From NCBI RefSeq assembly GCF_014651015.1, contig NZ_BMWB01000016.1:123498-187497 (forward strand): DNA of 64,000 nt, written 5' to 3'. Source of the stretch: Streptomyces xantholiticus (lineage in GTDB: Bacteria; Actinomycetota; Actinomycetes; Streptomycetales; Streptomycetaceae). The position numbers were made by a program, and so were the translations under genes. How positions within the stretch are numbered: the stretch's first letter is position 1; each line of letters begins with the position of its first letter. Shown here piece after piece: positions 9,416 to 18,796 of the stretch. The notes beneath the pieces are model-generated. The model did no database searches. It was not told the DNA's origin and saw only the letters and a program-made list of their open reading frames with translations.

Positions 9416-12253
9416 TTGTCCCCGACCAGCGAGACCGCACAGGGCGGCCGCCGACTCGTGATCGTCGAGTCGCCTGCCAAGGCGAAGACGATCAAGGGCT
9501 ATCTCGGCCCCGGCTATGTCGTCGAGGCGAGCGTCGGGCACATCCGCGACCTGCCGAACGGCGCCGCCGAGGTCCCGGAGAAGTACACCGGTGAAGTGCG
9601 CCGCCTCGGCGTCGACGTCGAACACGACTTCCAGCCCATCTATGTCGTCAACGCCGACAAGAAGGCGCAGGTCAGGAAGCTCAAGGAGCGGCTCGCGGAA
9701 TCCGACGAGCTCTACCTCGCCACCGATGAGGACCGCGAGGGCGAAGCCATCGCGTGGCACCTCCTCGAGGTCCTCAAGCCCAAGGTCCCCGTCCACCGGA
9801 TGGTCTTCCACGAGATCACCAAGGACGCGATCCGCGACGCCGTCGCCAACCCGCGCGAGCTCAACAAGCGCATGGTCGACGCCCAGGAGACCCGCCGCAT
9901 CCTCGACCGGCTCTACGGCTACGAGGTCTCGCCGGTCCTGTGGAAGAAGGTCATGCCCCGGCTGTCCGCCGGTCGTGTGCAGTCCGTCGCCACCCGTCTC
10001 GTCGTCGAGCGTGAGCGCGAGCGCATCGCCTTCCGCTCCGCCGAGTACTGGGACCTGACCGGCACCTTCTCCACCGGCCGGGCCGGCGACACCTCCGACC
10101 CGTCCACGCTCACCGCCCGCCTGAACACCGTCGACGGGCAGCGTGTCGCGCAGGGCCGCGACTTCGGCCCGGACGGCCGGCTCAAGTCCGGCCAGGTGCT
10201 CCACCTCGACGAGGCGAACGCCCGGGCGCTGGCCGCGGCGCTCGAGGGAGCGTCGTTCGCCGTCCGCTCGGTCGAGTCCAAGCCCTACCGCCGCTCGCCG
10301 TACGCACCGTTCCGTACGACGACCATGCAGCAGGAGGCCTCCCGGAAGCTGGGCTTCGGGGCCAAGGCCACCATGCAGGTCGCGCAGAAGCTGTACGAGA
10401 ACGGCTTCATCACCTATATGCGTACGGACTCCACCACGCTCTCCGACACGGCCGTCTCCGCGGCCCGTGCGCAGGTGACCCAGCTGTACGGCGCCGACTA
10501 CCTGCCGGAGAAGCCGCGGGTGTACGCCGGCAAGGTCAAGAACGCGCAGGAGGCGCACGAGGCGATCCGGCCTTCCGGCGACCGCTTCCGCACGCCCGCC
10601 GAGACCGGGCTGACCGGGGACCAGTTCAAGCTCTACGAGCTGATCTGGAAGCGGACGGTCGCGTCGCAGATGAAGGACGCGACCGGTAACTCCGTCACCG
10701 TGAAGATCGGCGGCCGGGCGTCCGACGGCCGTGACGCCGAGTTCACCGCGTCCGGCAAGACCATCACCTTCCACGGCTTCATGAAGGCCTACGTCGAGGG
10801 CGCCGACGACCCGAACGCGGAGCTTGACGACCGCGAGCGGCGCCTGCCGCAGGTCGGGGAGGGCGACGCCCTCTCCGCCGAGGAGATCTCGGTCGACGGT
10901 CACGCGACCAAGCCGCCGGCCCGTTACACCGAGGCCTCGCTGGTCAAGGAGCTCGAAGAGCGCGAGATCGGCCGTCCGTCGACGTACGCCTCGATCATCG
11001 GCACCATCCTCGACCGCGGTTACGTCTTCAAGAAGGGGACGGCCCTCGTCCCCTCGTTCCTCTCCTTCGCCGTGGTCAACCTGCTCGAGAAGCACTTCGG
11101 CCGACTCGTCGACTACGACTTCACCGCCAGGATGGAGGACGACCTCGACCGCATCGCCCGGGGCGAGGCGCAGGCCGTGCCGTGGCTGAAGCGCTTCTAC
11201 TTCGGTGCGGGCGAGGCGACCGGCGCCGCCTCCGAGGCGGGCAACGGTGACGGCGACCACCTCGGCGGCCTCAAGGAACTGGTCACCGACCTCGGCGCGA
11301 TCGACGCCAGGGAGATCTCCAGCTTCCCCGTCGGCAACGACATCAAGCTGCGCGTCGGCCGCTACGGGCCTTACGTCGAGCGCGGCGAGAAGGAAGCCGA
11401 GGGCCACCAGCGCGCCGATGTCCCGGACGACCTCGCGCCCGACGAGCTCACGGTGGAGTACGCGGAGGAACTGCTCGCCAAGCCGAGCGGCGACTTCGAG
11501 CTGGGTACCGACCCGGTCAGCGGGCACCAGATCGTCGCCAAGGACGGTCGCTACGGCCCGTACGTCACGGAGATCCTTCCCGAGGGCACCCCGAAGACGG
11601 GCAAGAACGCGGTCAAGCCGCGTACTGCGTCCCTCTTCAAGACCATGTCCCTGGACACGGTCACGCTCGAGGACGCGCTGAAACTGATGTCCCTGCCGCG
11701 GGTCGTCGGCAAGGACGCCGAAGGCGTCGAGATCACCGCGCAGAACGGTCGCTACGGCCCCTACCTGAAGAAGGGCACCGACTCGCGCTCCCTGGAGAGC
11801 GAGGAGCAGCTCTTCTCGATCACGCTGGACGAGGCGCTGGCGATCTACGCGCAGCCCAAGCAGCGTGGCCGGGCCGCAGCCAAGCCGCCGCTGAAGGAAC
11901 TGGGCACCGACCCGGTGAGCGAGCGTCCCGTGGTCGTCAAGGACGGCCGCTTCGGCCCGTACGTGACGGACGGCGAGACGAACGCCACCCTGCGGACCGG
12001 CGACAGCGTCGAGGACATCACGCCTGAGCGCGGCTACGAGTTGCTCGCAGAGAAGCGTGCCAAGGGGCCCGCCAAGAAGAAGACGGTCAAGAAGGCGCCG
12101 GCGAAGAAGACGGCTGTCAAGAAGACCACCACCGCCAAGAAGACAGTCGCCAAGAAGACGACCGCCGCCAAGAAGACGACCGCCAAGACCGCGGCCAAGA
12201 AGACCGCTGCCAAGAGAGCGGCCTCGTCGGCCGAGGCATCGACGGACAGCTGA
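9416..12253 (+). CDS. topA: DNA topoisomerase I
   Basis: Type IA topoisomerase of 945 residues that relaxes negatively supercoiled DNA. The N-terminal Toprim domain starts RRLVIVESPAKAKTIKGYLG and contains the metal-binding motif DEDREGE. The active-site tyrosine is Tyr334 in FITYMRTDSTTL. Several C-terminal Topo_C repeats of the form GxYGPYV/GRFGPYVTDGE follow instead of zinc fingers. The protein ends in a lysine/alanine/threonine tail (about residues 880-935, repeated KKT and AKKT units). Such Lys-rich tails in actinobacterial TopA are known to increase processivity. TTG start at 9416 with GGAGAG upstream. The tail is encoded by near-repetitive DNA at 12067-12220. Confidence 0.97.
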   Translation: MSPTSETAQGGRRLVIVESPAKAKTIKGYLGPGYVVEASVGHIRDLPNGAAEVPEKYTGEVRRLGVDVEHDFQPIYVVNADKKAQVRKLKERLAESDELYLATDEDREGEAIAWHLLEVLKPKVPVHRMVFHEITKDAIRDAVANPRELNKRMVDAQETRRILDRLYGYEVSPVLWKKVMPRLSAGRVQSVATRLVVERERERIAFRSAEYWDLTGTFSTGRAGDTSDPSTLTARLNTVDGQRVAQGRDFGPDGRLKSGQVLHLDEANARALAAALEGASFAVRSVESKPYRRSPYAPFRTTTMQQEASRKLGFGAKATMQVAQKLYENGFITYMRTDSTTLSDTAVSAARAQVTQLYGADYLPEKPRVYAGKVKNAQEAHEAIRPSGDRFRTPAETGLTGDQFKLYELIWKRTVASQMKDATGNSVTVKIGGRASDGRDAEFTASGKTITFHGFMKAYVEGADDPNAELDDRERRLPQVGEGDALSAEEISVDGHATKPPARYTEASLVKELEEREIGRPSTYASIIGTILDRGYVFKKGTALVPSFLSFAVVNLLEKHFGRLVDYDFTARMEDDLDRIARGEAQAVPWLKRFYFGAGEATGAASEAGNGDGDHLGGLKELVTDLGAIDAREISSFPVGNDIKLRVGRYGPYVERGEKEAEGHQRADVPDDLAPDELTVEYAEELLAKPSGDFELGTDPVSGHQIVAKDGRYGPYVTEILPEGTPKTGKNAVKPRTASLFKTMSLDTVTLEDALKLMSLPRVVGKDAEGVEITAQNGRYGPYLKKGTDSRSLESEEQLFSITLDEALAIYAQPKQRGRAAAKPPLKELGTDPVSERPVVVKDGRFGPYVTDGETNATLRTGDSVEDITPERGYELLAEKRAKGPAKKKTVKKAPAKKTAVKKTTTAKKTVAKKTTAAKKTTAKTAAKKTAAKRAASSAEASTDS

Positions 12254-12390
12254 CGGACGGATTCGGGGCGCCGCCGGCGGAGTGACCGTACGGGCGTTTG
12301 GCGGCAGGAAAACTTCACACCCTTGCCACAAAGCGCCCGTATGTTCGGGCACCCCTCCGGGGAGCGTCCCGCTCCGGATAGGCTGGCCGA

Positions 12391-15300
12391 ATGACGCGAG
12401 CCGAGCAGCCAGCCGAGCAGCAGGCGGTCATCAGCACCGCTTCAGAGACTGCCTCAGACGCATCGGATTCCGACGCACTCGCCACGGACTCACGTGAACG
12501 GGCCGTGCGATCCCTGCTGCGCCACCCGCCGCTGAGGCGGCTGTGGAACGCACAGGTGGTCGACGGCGTAGGTGACGCACTCGCCGTTCTCGTACTGCTG
12601 CTGCTGTCGCTGCAGGCGGCGGTGGCGTCGGATTCGTTCGGGAGCGGATACCGCGGGGCGGCCTTCGCGGTCGCCGCCGTGCTGGGTGCCCGCGTCCTGG
12701 CCACGCTGCTCTTCGGAGCCGTACTCCTCGGTCCCATGACCTCGCTCACGGCGCCGAGCGGCCCGTTCGACCGACGCTGGACCATGATCGGGTCCGACGG
12801 TCTGCGGCTGGGGCTGCTCGTCGTCGCGCCGCTGTGGATCGACTGGACGCCCGACAACGCACTCGCGATCCTCCTCGTCACGGTCTTCCTGACCGGTGTC
12901 GCGGAGCGGTTCTGGACCGTCGCCCGCGAGGGCGCCGCGCCTGCGCTGCTGCCCGCGCCGCCGCCGGAGGGCGCGGCGGTCCGGCCGCTGCCCGACCACC
13001 TCGACGCGCTGCGCAGGCTGTGGCTGCGCACCGGCTTCGGGGTCATCCCCGTCGCAGCCGTGGCGCTGCTGGTCGCCACGCTGATCGGCGAGCTGCTCGG
13101 CACAGGCGTGGAATGGTTCTCCGCCCACCAGGCCGCCCTCGGGTCCTATCTGGCCGCCGGTCTGTTCGCGGCGTCCGTCTCCACCCTGTACTTCGTCGAG
13201 CTGCCCGGCTCCCAGACGCCCCGGCCGCGTTCGCCGCTCGAGGGCCTGCGCCGGCCGTCCGCCGGTGACGGCGTGGACAAGGGCCGCACCGGCGGCATTC
13301 CGCTGTTCGTCCTCGCCTGCGCCTCGGTCACCGGAGCCATCGCCTCCGCCGCGGCCGTCGCGGTGCTGCACGGGTTCGACCTCGGTGGCGGGCCCGTCAC
13401 CTTCGCGTTGCTGGTCCTGGCGCTGATCGGCGGCACCGGCGTCGGTGTCCGCGGGGCCGGCGCCGTGCTGCCGTCGCTGTCGCGCCGCAGGCTGCTGCCG
13501 CTCGCCGTCGCCCTGACCGGCGTGGCCCTGCTCGCCCTGGGCCTCGTGCCGGACACGGCGACCGGGTTGTTCCTCGCCACGGTCGCCGGCGTGTCCGCCG
13601 GCGTCGCCGCGAACACCGGGCACACGCTCATCGACCAGGAGACCGAGGAGTTCCGGCGGCCCAGGATCACCTTGCACCTGCAGGCGGTCGTCCGTGCGGT
13701 CACCGCGCTGGCCGCGGTCGCCGCTCCGCTGCTGGCCGCCGCGATCGGACCGCACCGGCTGGCCGGCGGCGACTTCGTCTTCGCGCACGGCGGGGCGGCG
13801 TTCACGCTCATGCTGGTCGGGGCGCTGCTGCTGCCCGTCGCGGCGATCGTGCTCGCCAAGACCGACGACCGATCCGGTGTACCCCTGCGCCGTGACCTCG
13901 GCGACGCGCTGCGCGGCGGCGCGGACCCGGCCCAGGCACCCGCGGCAGGCGGTTTCTTCATCGCTGTCGAGGGCGGCGACGGGGCCGGGAAGTCCACCCA
14001 GGTCGAGGCCCTCGCCGAGTGGATCCGCGCCAAGGGCCACGAAGTCGTCGTCACCCGCGAGCCCGGTGCGACCCCGGTCGGCAAGCGGCTGCGCTCCATC
14101 CTGCTCGACGTGTCGAGCGCCGGTCTGTCCAACCGGGCGGAGGCGCTGCTGTACGCGGCCGACCGTGCCGAGCACGTCGACTCGGTGGTCCGCCCGGCCC
14201 TAGACCGCGGCGCGATCGTCATCTCCGACCGGTACATCGACTCGTCCGTGGCCTACCAGGGCGCCGGCCGCGACCTGTCGCCGACCGAGATCGCCCGGAT
14301 CTCGCGCTGGGCGACGGGCGGTCTCGTGCCGAACCTGACCGTGCTCCTCGACGTCTCGCCCGAAGCCGCGAGGGAGCGCTTCACCGAGGCACCGGACCGT
14401 CTGGAGTCCGAGCCCGCGGAGTTCCACCAGCGGGTGCGCTCCGGCTTCCTGACGCTGGCCGCCGCCGACCCCGGCCGGTACCTGGTCGTCGACGCGGGCC
14501 AGGAGCCCGAGTCGGTCACCACCGTCGTACGGCACCGGCTCGACCAGCTGCTGCCCCTGTCCGACGCCGAGATCAAGGCCCGGGAAGAAGCGCGCAGGGC
14601 GGCCGAGGAGGAAGCCCGCCGCAAGGCCGAGGAAGAGGCCGCGCGCAAGGCCGAGGAGGAGCGCCGCGAACGCGAGCGGCAGGAACAGCTCGCCAGGCTG
14701 CGCGCCGAGGAGGAGGAGCGCAAGCGCCGGGAACTGGAGGAGGCGCGGCAGCGCGAGGCCGAGCGGCAGGCGGAGGAGGCCCGGCAGCGTGCGGAGGAGG
14801 CCAGGCGCCGGGCCGAGGAGGAGCGGCGCCGCCTCGAGGCCGAGGAGAAGGCACGCCAGGCGGAGCAGGAGCGCCTGCGCAAGCAGGCGGAGGAAGAGGC
14901 CCGGCTGCGCAAGGAGGCGGAGGAACGCCGCCTGGAGAAGCAGCGCAAGGCGGAGGAGGCGCTGCTGCGGGCGGAGGAGGCGCGCCGCGCGGCAGAGGCC
15001 GCCGCGGCCTCCGCCGCTGCCACGTCGGCCGCCGAGATGACGGTGCCGACTCCCGTCGCCAGGCCCGACGACATCACGCAGGAGGTCCCGATGCCGGGCG
15101 GGGCCCACGACGAGACGAGCGTGCTGCCCCAGGTTCCGGACGAGGCGGAGACAAGCGTGCTGCCGCCGGTGCGCGACGACCGTGCGACGGACGAGACGGC
15201 GGTGCTGCCGCCGGTAGGGGACGCGAGGCCGGCCGACCCGGCCGACCGTGTGCCGCGGGGCATCTTCCGCGACGAGCGCGACGAGCGGCGCGTCGAGAGG

Positions 15301-15483
15301 GGGAACGAGCGCACCGCGGAGCTGCCCCAGATGGATCCCTCGGCGCAGCAGCAGCGCCGGCGCTCGGACTGGGCGGAGGAGACACCGCTCGACGACCTGC
15401 CGACGCTCGCGGACGAACTCCTCGGGCCGCACGAGGACGACGGGAACGACGGCGGCCGCGGGCGCCGGGGCAGGCGCGGCTGA
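12391..15483 (+). CDS. tmk: Membrane-fused thymidylate kinase
   Basis: A fusion of 1030 residues that makes dTDP from dTMP for DNA synthesis. Residues about 30-500 form an MFS-transporter-like domain with many hydrophobic segments. The thymidylate kinase domain follows (about 515-715), with P-loop EGGDGAGKST near residue 527, TREPGATPVG, and SDRYIDSSVAYQG. Residues about 725-890 are a long charged E/K/R/A coiled coil. The C-terminal tail is acidic and has three repeated ETSVLP/ETAVLPP-type motifs. The same architecture is known at this locus in S. coelicolor. Why the kinase is tethered to a transporter-like domain is not known to me. The ATG at 12391 is 137 bp after topA. Confidence 0.93.
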   Translation: MTRAEQPAEQQAVISTASETASDASDSDALATDSRERAVRSLLRHPPLRRLWNAQVVDGVGDALAVLVLLLLSLQAAVASDSFGSGYRGAAFAVAAVLGARVLATLLFGAVLLGPMTSLTAPSGPFDRRWTMIGSDGLRLGLLVVAPLWIDWTPDNALAILLVTVFLTGVAERFWTVAREGAAPALLPAPPPEGAAVRPLPDHLDALRRLWLRTGFGVIPVAAVALLVATLIGELLGTGVEWFSAHQAALGSYLAAGLFAASVSTLYFVELPGSQTPRPRSPLEGLRRPSAGDGVDKGRTGGIPLFVLACASVTGAIASAAAVAVLHGFDLGGGPVTFALLVLALIGGTGVGVRGAGAVLPSLSRRRLLPLAVALTGVALLALGLVPDTATGLFLATVAGVSAGVAANTGHTLIDQETEEFRRPRITLHLQAVVRAVTALAAVAAPLLAAAIGPHRLAGGDFVFAHGGAAFTLMLVGALLLPVAAIVLAKTDDRSGVPLRRDLGDALRGGADPAQAPAAGGFFIAVEGGDGAGKSTQVEALAEWIRAKGHEVVVTREPGATPVGKRLRSILLDVSSAGLSNRAEALLYAADRAEHVDSVVRPALDRGAIVISDRYIDSSVAYQGAGRDLSPTEIARISRWATGGLVPNLTVLLDVSPEAARERFTEAPDRLESEPAEFHQRVRSGFLTLAAADPGRYLVVDAGQEPESVTTVVRHRLDQLLPLSDAEIKAREEARRAAEEEARRKAEEEAARKAEEERRERERQEQLARLRAEEEERKRRELEEARQREAERQAEEARQRAEEARRRAEEERRRLEAEEKARQAEQERLRKQAEEEARLRKEAEERRLEKQRKAEEALLRAEEARRAAEAAAASAAATSAAEMTVPTPVARPDDITQEVPMPGGAHDETSVLPQVPDEAETSVLPPVRDDRATDETAVLPPVGDARPADPADRVPRGIFRDERDERRVERGNERTAELPQMDPSAQQQRRRSDWAEETPLDDLPTLADELLGPHEDDGNDGGRGRRGRRG

Positions 15484-15489
15484 CGGACA

Positions 15490-15530
15490 CCGCCGTAGAG
15501 ACCGTGCGGGTGCCCGGTCCTCTACGGCGG
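15490..15530 (+). terminator. Terminator after tmk
   Basis: An 11-bp inverted repeat, CCGCCGTAGAG (15490-15500) and CTCTACGGCGG (15520-15530), lies 7 bp after the tmk stop. The inner bases ACCG and CGGT extend it with a one-base bulge. It is followed by CGCCTCTTCC. Confidence 0.85.
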
Positions 15531-15647
15531 CGCCTCTTCCGGTAGTGCCCCTTCCGGTTACGGGACTCCGTGGCGGACGAGGTGGACGGCACTGTCGGTG
15601 CCCTCCGCCACAATGGGAGACCGCAGCAGGAAAGGCGGTGACGGCAG

Positions 15648-16853
15648 ATGGCCGTGTGGGACGACGTGGTCGGCCAGGAGCGCGTCCAGGAGCAGCTTTC
15701 TGCCGCCGCACGCGACGCCGACGCGCACGTCACCGCCCAGGCAGCGCGGGAACCGGTGGCCGCCGCCTCGAAGATGACGCACGCGTGGCTGTTCACCGGG
15801 CCGCCCGGTTCCGGGCGCTCCACCGCCGCCCGCGCGTTCGCCGCCGCGCTGCAGTGCACCAGCCCCGACCGTGCCCTAGGCGGCGCACCGGGCTGCGGCT
15901 TCTGCGACGGGTGCCACACCACGCTCGTCGGGACGCACGCCGACGTCGAGGTGATCCGCACCGACCTGCTCTCCATCGGTGTCGGCCAGACCCGCGAGCT
16001 CGTCCGCCGGGCCCAGCTCTCGCCGGCGGGCGGCCGCTGGCAGGTGATCATCCTGGAGGACGCCGACCGCCTGACGGAGGGCGCGGGAAACGTCCTGCTG
16101 AAAGCGGTCGAGGAACCCGCGCCCCGTACTGTCTGGCTCCTGTGCGCGCCGTCCCTCGAGGATGTGCTGCCCACCATCCGCTCCCGCTGCCGTCACCTCA
16201 CCCTGCGTACGCCATCGGTGGCCGCCGTGGCCGACGTACTGATCAGAAGGGACGGCATCGAGCCGGATGTCGCGGCGGCCGTCGCCCGCGCCACGCAGGG
16301 CCACATCGGCCGCGCCCGCCGGCTCGCCACCGACGAGCGGGCCCGTGCGCGCCGCACCGCCGTGCTGAGGCTGCCCCTGCGGGTGGAGGACATCGGCGGT
16401 TGCCTGCGGGCCGCCCAGGAGCTCATCGACGCCGCCGCCGACGATGCCAAGCAGGTCGCGGAGGAGATCGACGCCAAGGAGACCGAGGACCTCAAGGTCG
16501 CGCTCGGCGCGCAGGCGGGCGGCCGGATGCCGCGCGGGACGGCCGGCGCGATGAAGGAGCTCGAGGACAGGCAGAAGCGGCGCAAGACCCGCACCCAGCG
16601 CGACAGCCTCGACCTCGCACTCACGGACCTCACCGGCTTCTACCGGGACGTGCTGGCGCTCCAGATGGGATCGCGGGTGGCGCTCGCCAACGAGGACGTA
16701 CAGGACTCCCTCGACCGCGTCGCACAGAGCTCCACACCGGAGCGCACCCTGCGGCGGATAGAGGCGGTGGTGGCCTGCCGTGAGGCACTGGAGCGCAACG
16801 TCGCACCGCTGCTGGCCGTCGAGGCGATGGCGGTCGCTCTGCGGGCGGGCTGA
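15648..16853 (+). CDS. holB: DNA polymerase III subunit delta'
   Basis: Clamp-loader delta' subunit of 401 residues, which helps load the beta sliding clamp. The AAA+ fold is present: Walker-A-like GPPGSGRSTAARAF near residue 47 has Arg in place of the catalytic Lys, as expected for the non-hydrolysing delta' subunit. The zinc module is seen as C...CGFCDGC. Walker-B-like IILEDADRL and the sensor-like segment follow. A charged, Lys-rich insertion (near residues 270-325) is larger than in E. coli HolB. ATG at 15648. It follows tmk in the same direction, an old and widespread pairing (tmk-holB), although a terminator separates them here. Confidence 0.93.
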   Translation: MAVWDDVVGQERVQEQLSAAARDADAHVTAQAAREPVAAASKMTHAWLFTGPPGSGRSTAARAFAAALQCTSPDRALGGAPGCGFCDGCHTTLVGTHADVEVIRTDLLSIGVGQTRELVRRAQLSPAGGRWQVIILEDADRLTEGAGNVLLKAVEEPAPRTVWLLCAPSLEDVLPTIRSRCRHLTLRTPSVAAVADVLIRRDGIEPDVAAAVARATQGHIGRARRLATDERARARRTAVLRLPLRVEDIGGCLRAAQELIDAAADDAKQVAEEIDAKETEDLKVALGAQAGGRMPRGTAGAMKELEDRQKRRKTRTQRDSLDLALTDLTGFYRDVLALQMGSRVALANEDVQDSLDRVAQSSTPERTLRRIEAVVACREALERNVAPLLAVEAMAVALRAG

Positions 16854-16874
16854 CGGCCCCGGCGCCCGGTGCGG

Positions 16875-16892
16875 GCCCCGGTCGACCGGGGC
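16875..16892. terminator. Palindrome between holB and the protease gene
   Basis: A perfect 18-bp palindrome (GCCCCGGTCGACCGGGGC) sits 22 bp after the holB stop. It could form a GC hairpin that ends the holB transcript. No U-tract follows. Confidence 0.5.
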
Positions 16893-16946
16893 GTCCGCGC
16901 GAGCCGGGACCGGCATCGGCCGCCCGCTGCCATTACGCTCCGTTGG

Positions 16947-18488
16947 ATGGACACCAGGCGCCTGTTCCGCACCTTCGCCCTCCCGCTGGCCACGGTCGGC
17001 CTCCTTGTCTCCGGTTGTACGGCCGCCGGCCCGTCGTCCGGGGAGTCGGACGCGCCGGGAGCGGCCGGCCGGGCGGCGCCCTCCGCGGCCCTCAAGCCGT
17101 ACTACGGACAGAAGCTGGACTGGCGGGAGTGCGGCGTGCCGGGCTTCGAGTGCGCCACGATGAAGGCGCCGCTGGACTACGCGGACCCCGAGGGCGACTC
17201 GATCGAGCTCGCCGTCTCCCGGGCCAAGGCCACGGGGCCGGGCAAGCGGCTCGGTTCCCTGCTCGTGAATCCGGGCGGACCCGGCGGCTCGGCCGTCGGC
17301 TACCTCCAGGCGTACGCCGGCATCGGCTACCCGGCGCCGGTCCGCGCGCGCTACGACCTGGTGGCCGTCGACCCCCGCGGTGTCGCCCGCAGCGAACCCG
17401 TCGAATGCCTGACCGGCCCTGAGATGGACAAGTACACCCAGGTCGACCAGACGCCGGACGGCGCAGCCGAGGCGAGCAAGCTGGAGCAGGCGTACAAGGA
17501 CTTCGCCGCCGGTTGCGAGAAGCTCTCGGGCAAGATCCTCCCCCATGTCTCGACCGAGGAGGCGGCCCGTGACATGGACATCACACGGGCGGTCCTGGGC
17601 GACGAGAAGCTGAACTACGTCGGCGCCTCGTACGGCACCTTCCTCGGCGCGACCTACGCCGAGCTCTTCCCCGACCGGGCAGGCCGACTGGTCCTCGACG
17701 GGGCGATGGACCCGGCTCTCCCGGCGCGCGAGCTGAACCGCGACCAGACAGCCGGCTTCGAGACCGCCTTCAAGGCCTTCGCCGCCGACTGCGTGAAGCA
17801 GGCGGACTGCCCCCTGGGCCGCACGTCCGTCGCCGACGCGAGCGCCCGCCTCAAGGACTTCTTCGCCAAACTCGACGCGTCACCCGTGCCGACCGGCGAG
17901 GACCGTCGGCTCGGTGAGTCGCTGGCCACCACCGGTGTGATCGCCGCGATGTACGACGACGGCGCCTGGCCCCAGCTGCGCTCCGCACTCGCGGCCGCTC
18001 AGGAAGGGGAAGGCGCCCCGCTCCTGGCCATGGCCGACAGCTACTACGAGCGCGAGGCGGACGGCTCGTACGCGAACCTGATGTTCGCCAACGCGGCCGT
18101 GAACTGCCTCGACCTCCCGGCCGCCTTCGACGGCACCGACGCGGTGCGCGCCGCGCTCCCCACGTTCGAGAAGGCCTCCCCGGTCTTCGGTCGCGGCTTC
18201 GCCTGGGCCTCCCTGAACTGCAGCTTCTGGCCCACCCGGGCCACCGGCAAGGCCCATGCCATCGAGGCGAAGGGCGCGGCGCCGATCGTGGTCGTCGGTA
18301 CAACCCGCGACCCGGCGACGCCGTACAAGTGGGCCGAGAGCCTCGCCGACCAGTTGTCGTCCGGTCGACTGCTGACGTACGACGGCGACGGCCACACCGC
18401 CTACGGCCGGGGCAGTGACTGCATCGACACGGCGATCAACACCTACCTCCTGGAGGGTGAGGCACCGCAGGACGGCAAGCGCTGCTGA
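16947..18488 (+). CDS. Secreted alpha/beta-hydrolase protease lipoprotein (SlpD/Tap-like, S33)
   Basis: An exported serine peptidase of 513 residues, of the tripeptidyl-aminopeptidase/SlpD group that releases N-terminal peptides outside the cell. The N-terminus MDTRRLFRTFALPLATVGLL ends in a lipobox (VSGC), so a lipoprotein is expected. The oxyanion segment LLVNPGGPGGSA is present. The likely catalytic triad is Ser228 in VGASYGT, Asp455 in TRDPATPY and His483 in DGDGHTAYGRG. Six or more cysteines in the mature part could form disulfides. The frame is open from 16869, but ATG 16947 gives the proper signal peptide. Last gene of the conserved core block before the tRNA. Confidence 0.88.
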   Translation: MDTRRLFRTFALPLATVGLLVSGCTAAGPSSGESDAPGAAGRAAPSAALKPYYGQKLDWRECGVPGFECATMKAPLDYADPEGDSIELAVSRAKATGPGKRLGSLLVNPGGPGGSAVGYLQAYAGIGYPAPVRARYDLVAVDPRGVARSEPVECLTGPEMDKYTQVDQTPDGAAEASKLEQAYKDFAAGCEKLSGKILPHVSTEEAARDMDITRAVLGDEKLNYVGASYGTFLGATYAELFPDRAGRLVLDGAMDPALPARELNRDQTAGFETAFKAFAADCVKQADCPLGRTSVADASARLKDFFAKLDASPVPTGEDRRLGESLATTGVIAAMYDDGAWPQLRSALAAAQEGEGAPLLAMADSYYEREADGSYANLMFANAAVNCLDLPAAFDGTDAVRAALPTFEKASPVFGRGFAWASLNCSFWPTRATGKAHAIEAKGAAPIVVVGTTRDPATPYKWAESLADQLSSGRLLTYDGDGHTAYGRGSDCIDTAINTYLLEGEAPQDGKRC

Positions 18489-18515
18489 GCCGTCCGCGGG
18501 GGTGCGCGGCAGGTG

Positions 18516-18546
18516 GTTCGGGGCACCCCTGAGAACCCTGTAGACT
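18516..18546 (+). promoter_or_regulatory. Possible tRNA-Thr promoter
   Basis: TAGACT at 18541-18546 is a fair -10 element about 55 bp before the tRNA. The -35 region (around GTTCGG, 18516-18521) is poor. The 112-bp gap between the protease gene and the tRNA holds nothing else recognisable. Confidence 0.3.
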
Positions 18547-18600
18547 TGGCGCCGCTGCTGATGAGAGCGTGTCCCGCGAGGACGCGTACATCGGCAGCCT

Positions 18601-18674
18601 GCCGCCTTAGCTCAGTTGGCCAGAGCAACGCACTCGTAATGCGTAGGTCTCGGGTTCGAATCCCGAAGGCGGCT
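18601..18674 (+). tRNA. tRNA-Thr (anticodon CGU)
   Basis: A 74-nt cloverleaf. The acceptor stem pairs GCCGCCT (18601-18607) with AGGCGGC (18667-18673), with discriminator U at 18674. D-arm GCTCAGTTGGCCAGAGC. Anticodon stem ACGCA/TGCGT with loop CTCGTAA, giving CGU, which reads ACG (Thr). T-arm CGGGTTCGAATCCCG. CCA is not encoded. The 3' 43 bases lie inside the integrated element's left attachment repeat, so the present gene is a hybrid of chromosome 5' part and attP-derived 3' part. Confidence 0.97.
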
Positions 18675-18675
18675 C
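18632..18675 (+). repeat. attL: left copy of 44-bp attachment repeat
   Basis: These 44 bases, from the anticodon loop to one base past the tRNA, recur exactly at 60888-60931. Flanking bases differ on both sides (GC before attL, GT before attR; AG after, CA after). The crossover probably lies in the anticodon or T arm, as in other tRNA-integrating tyrosine recombinases. Confidence 0.95.
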
Positions 18676-18679
18676 AGAG

Positions 18680-18714
18680 AAACCCCAGGACTCACTCGCC
18701 GTGACCTGGGGTTT
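18680..18714 (+). terminator. Terminator of tRNA-Thr on the element side
   Basis: AAACCCCAGG (18680-18689) pairs with CCTGGGGTTT (18705-18714), followed by TTTCTTTTCC. It lies just inside the element, so the element supplies the tRNA's terminator as well as its 3' end. Confidence 0.88.
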
Positions 18715-18774
18715 TTTCTTTTCCTTTACGTTTTGCGGGTAGGTAGTGGGGACCCTCGGAAGACCGTCAGATCC

Positions 18775-18796
18775 AAGGGGTGGCCAAGGGGTGGCC
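18775..18796 (+). repeat. Tandem AAGGGGTGGCC near attL, candidate integrase arm site
   Basis: Two head-to-tail copies of AAGGGGTGGCC lie 100 bp inside attL. Twenty-one of these 22 bases recur at 60681-60702, 186 bp inside attR, in the same orientation. Short repeats placed like this at both ends of an element are typical of integrase arm-binding sites; binding is not shown. Confidence 0.6.

Noticed and set aside
9308..12352. 1014-codon minus-strand frame opposite topA
   Set aside because: Shadow frame; topA has Toprim, active-site Tyr and a proper start on the plus strand.
12490..14175. Minus-strand open frame opposite tmk
   Set aside because: Gln/Arg/Gly-rich composition without motifs, antisense to a clear membrane domain.
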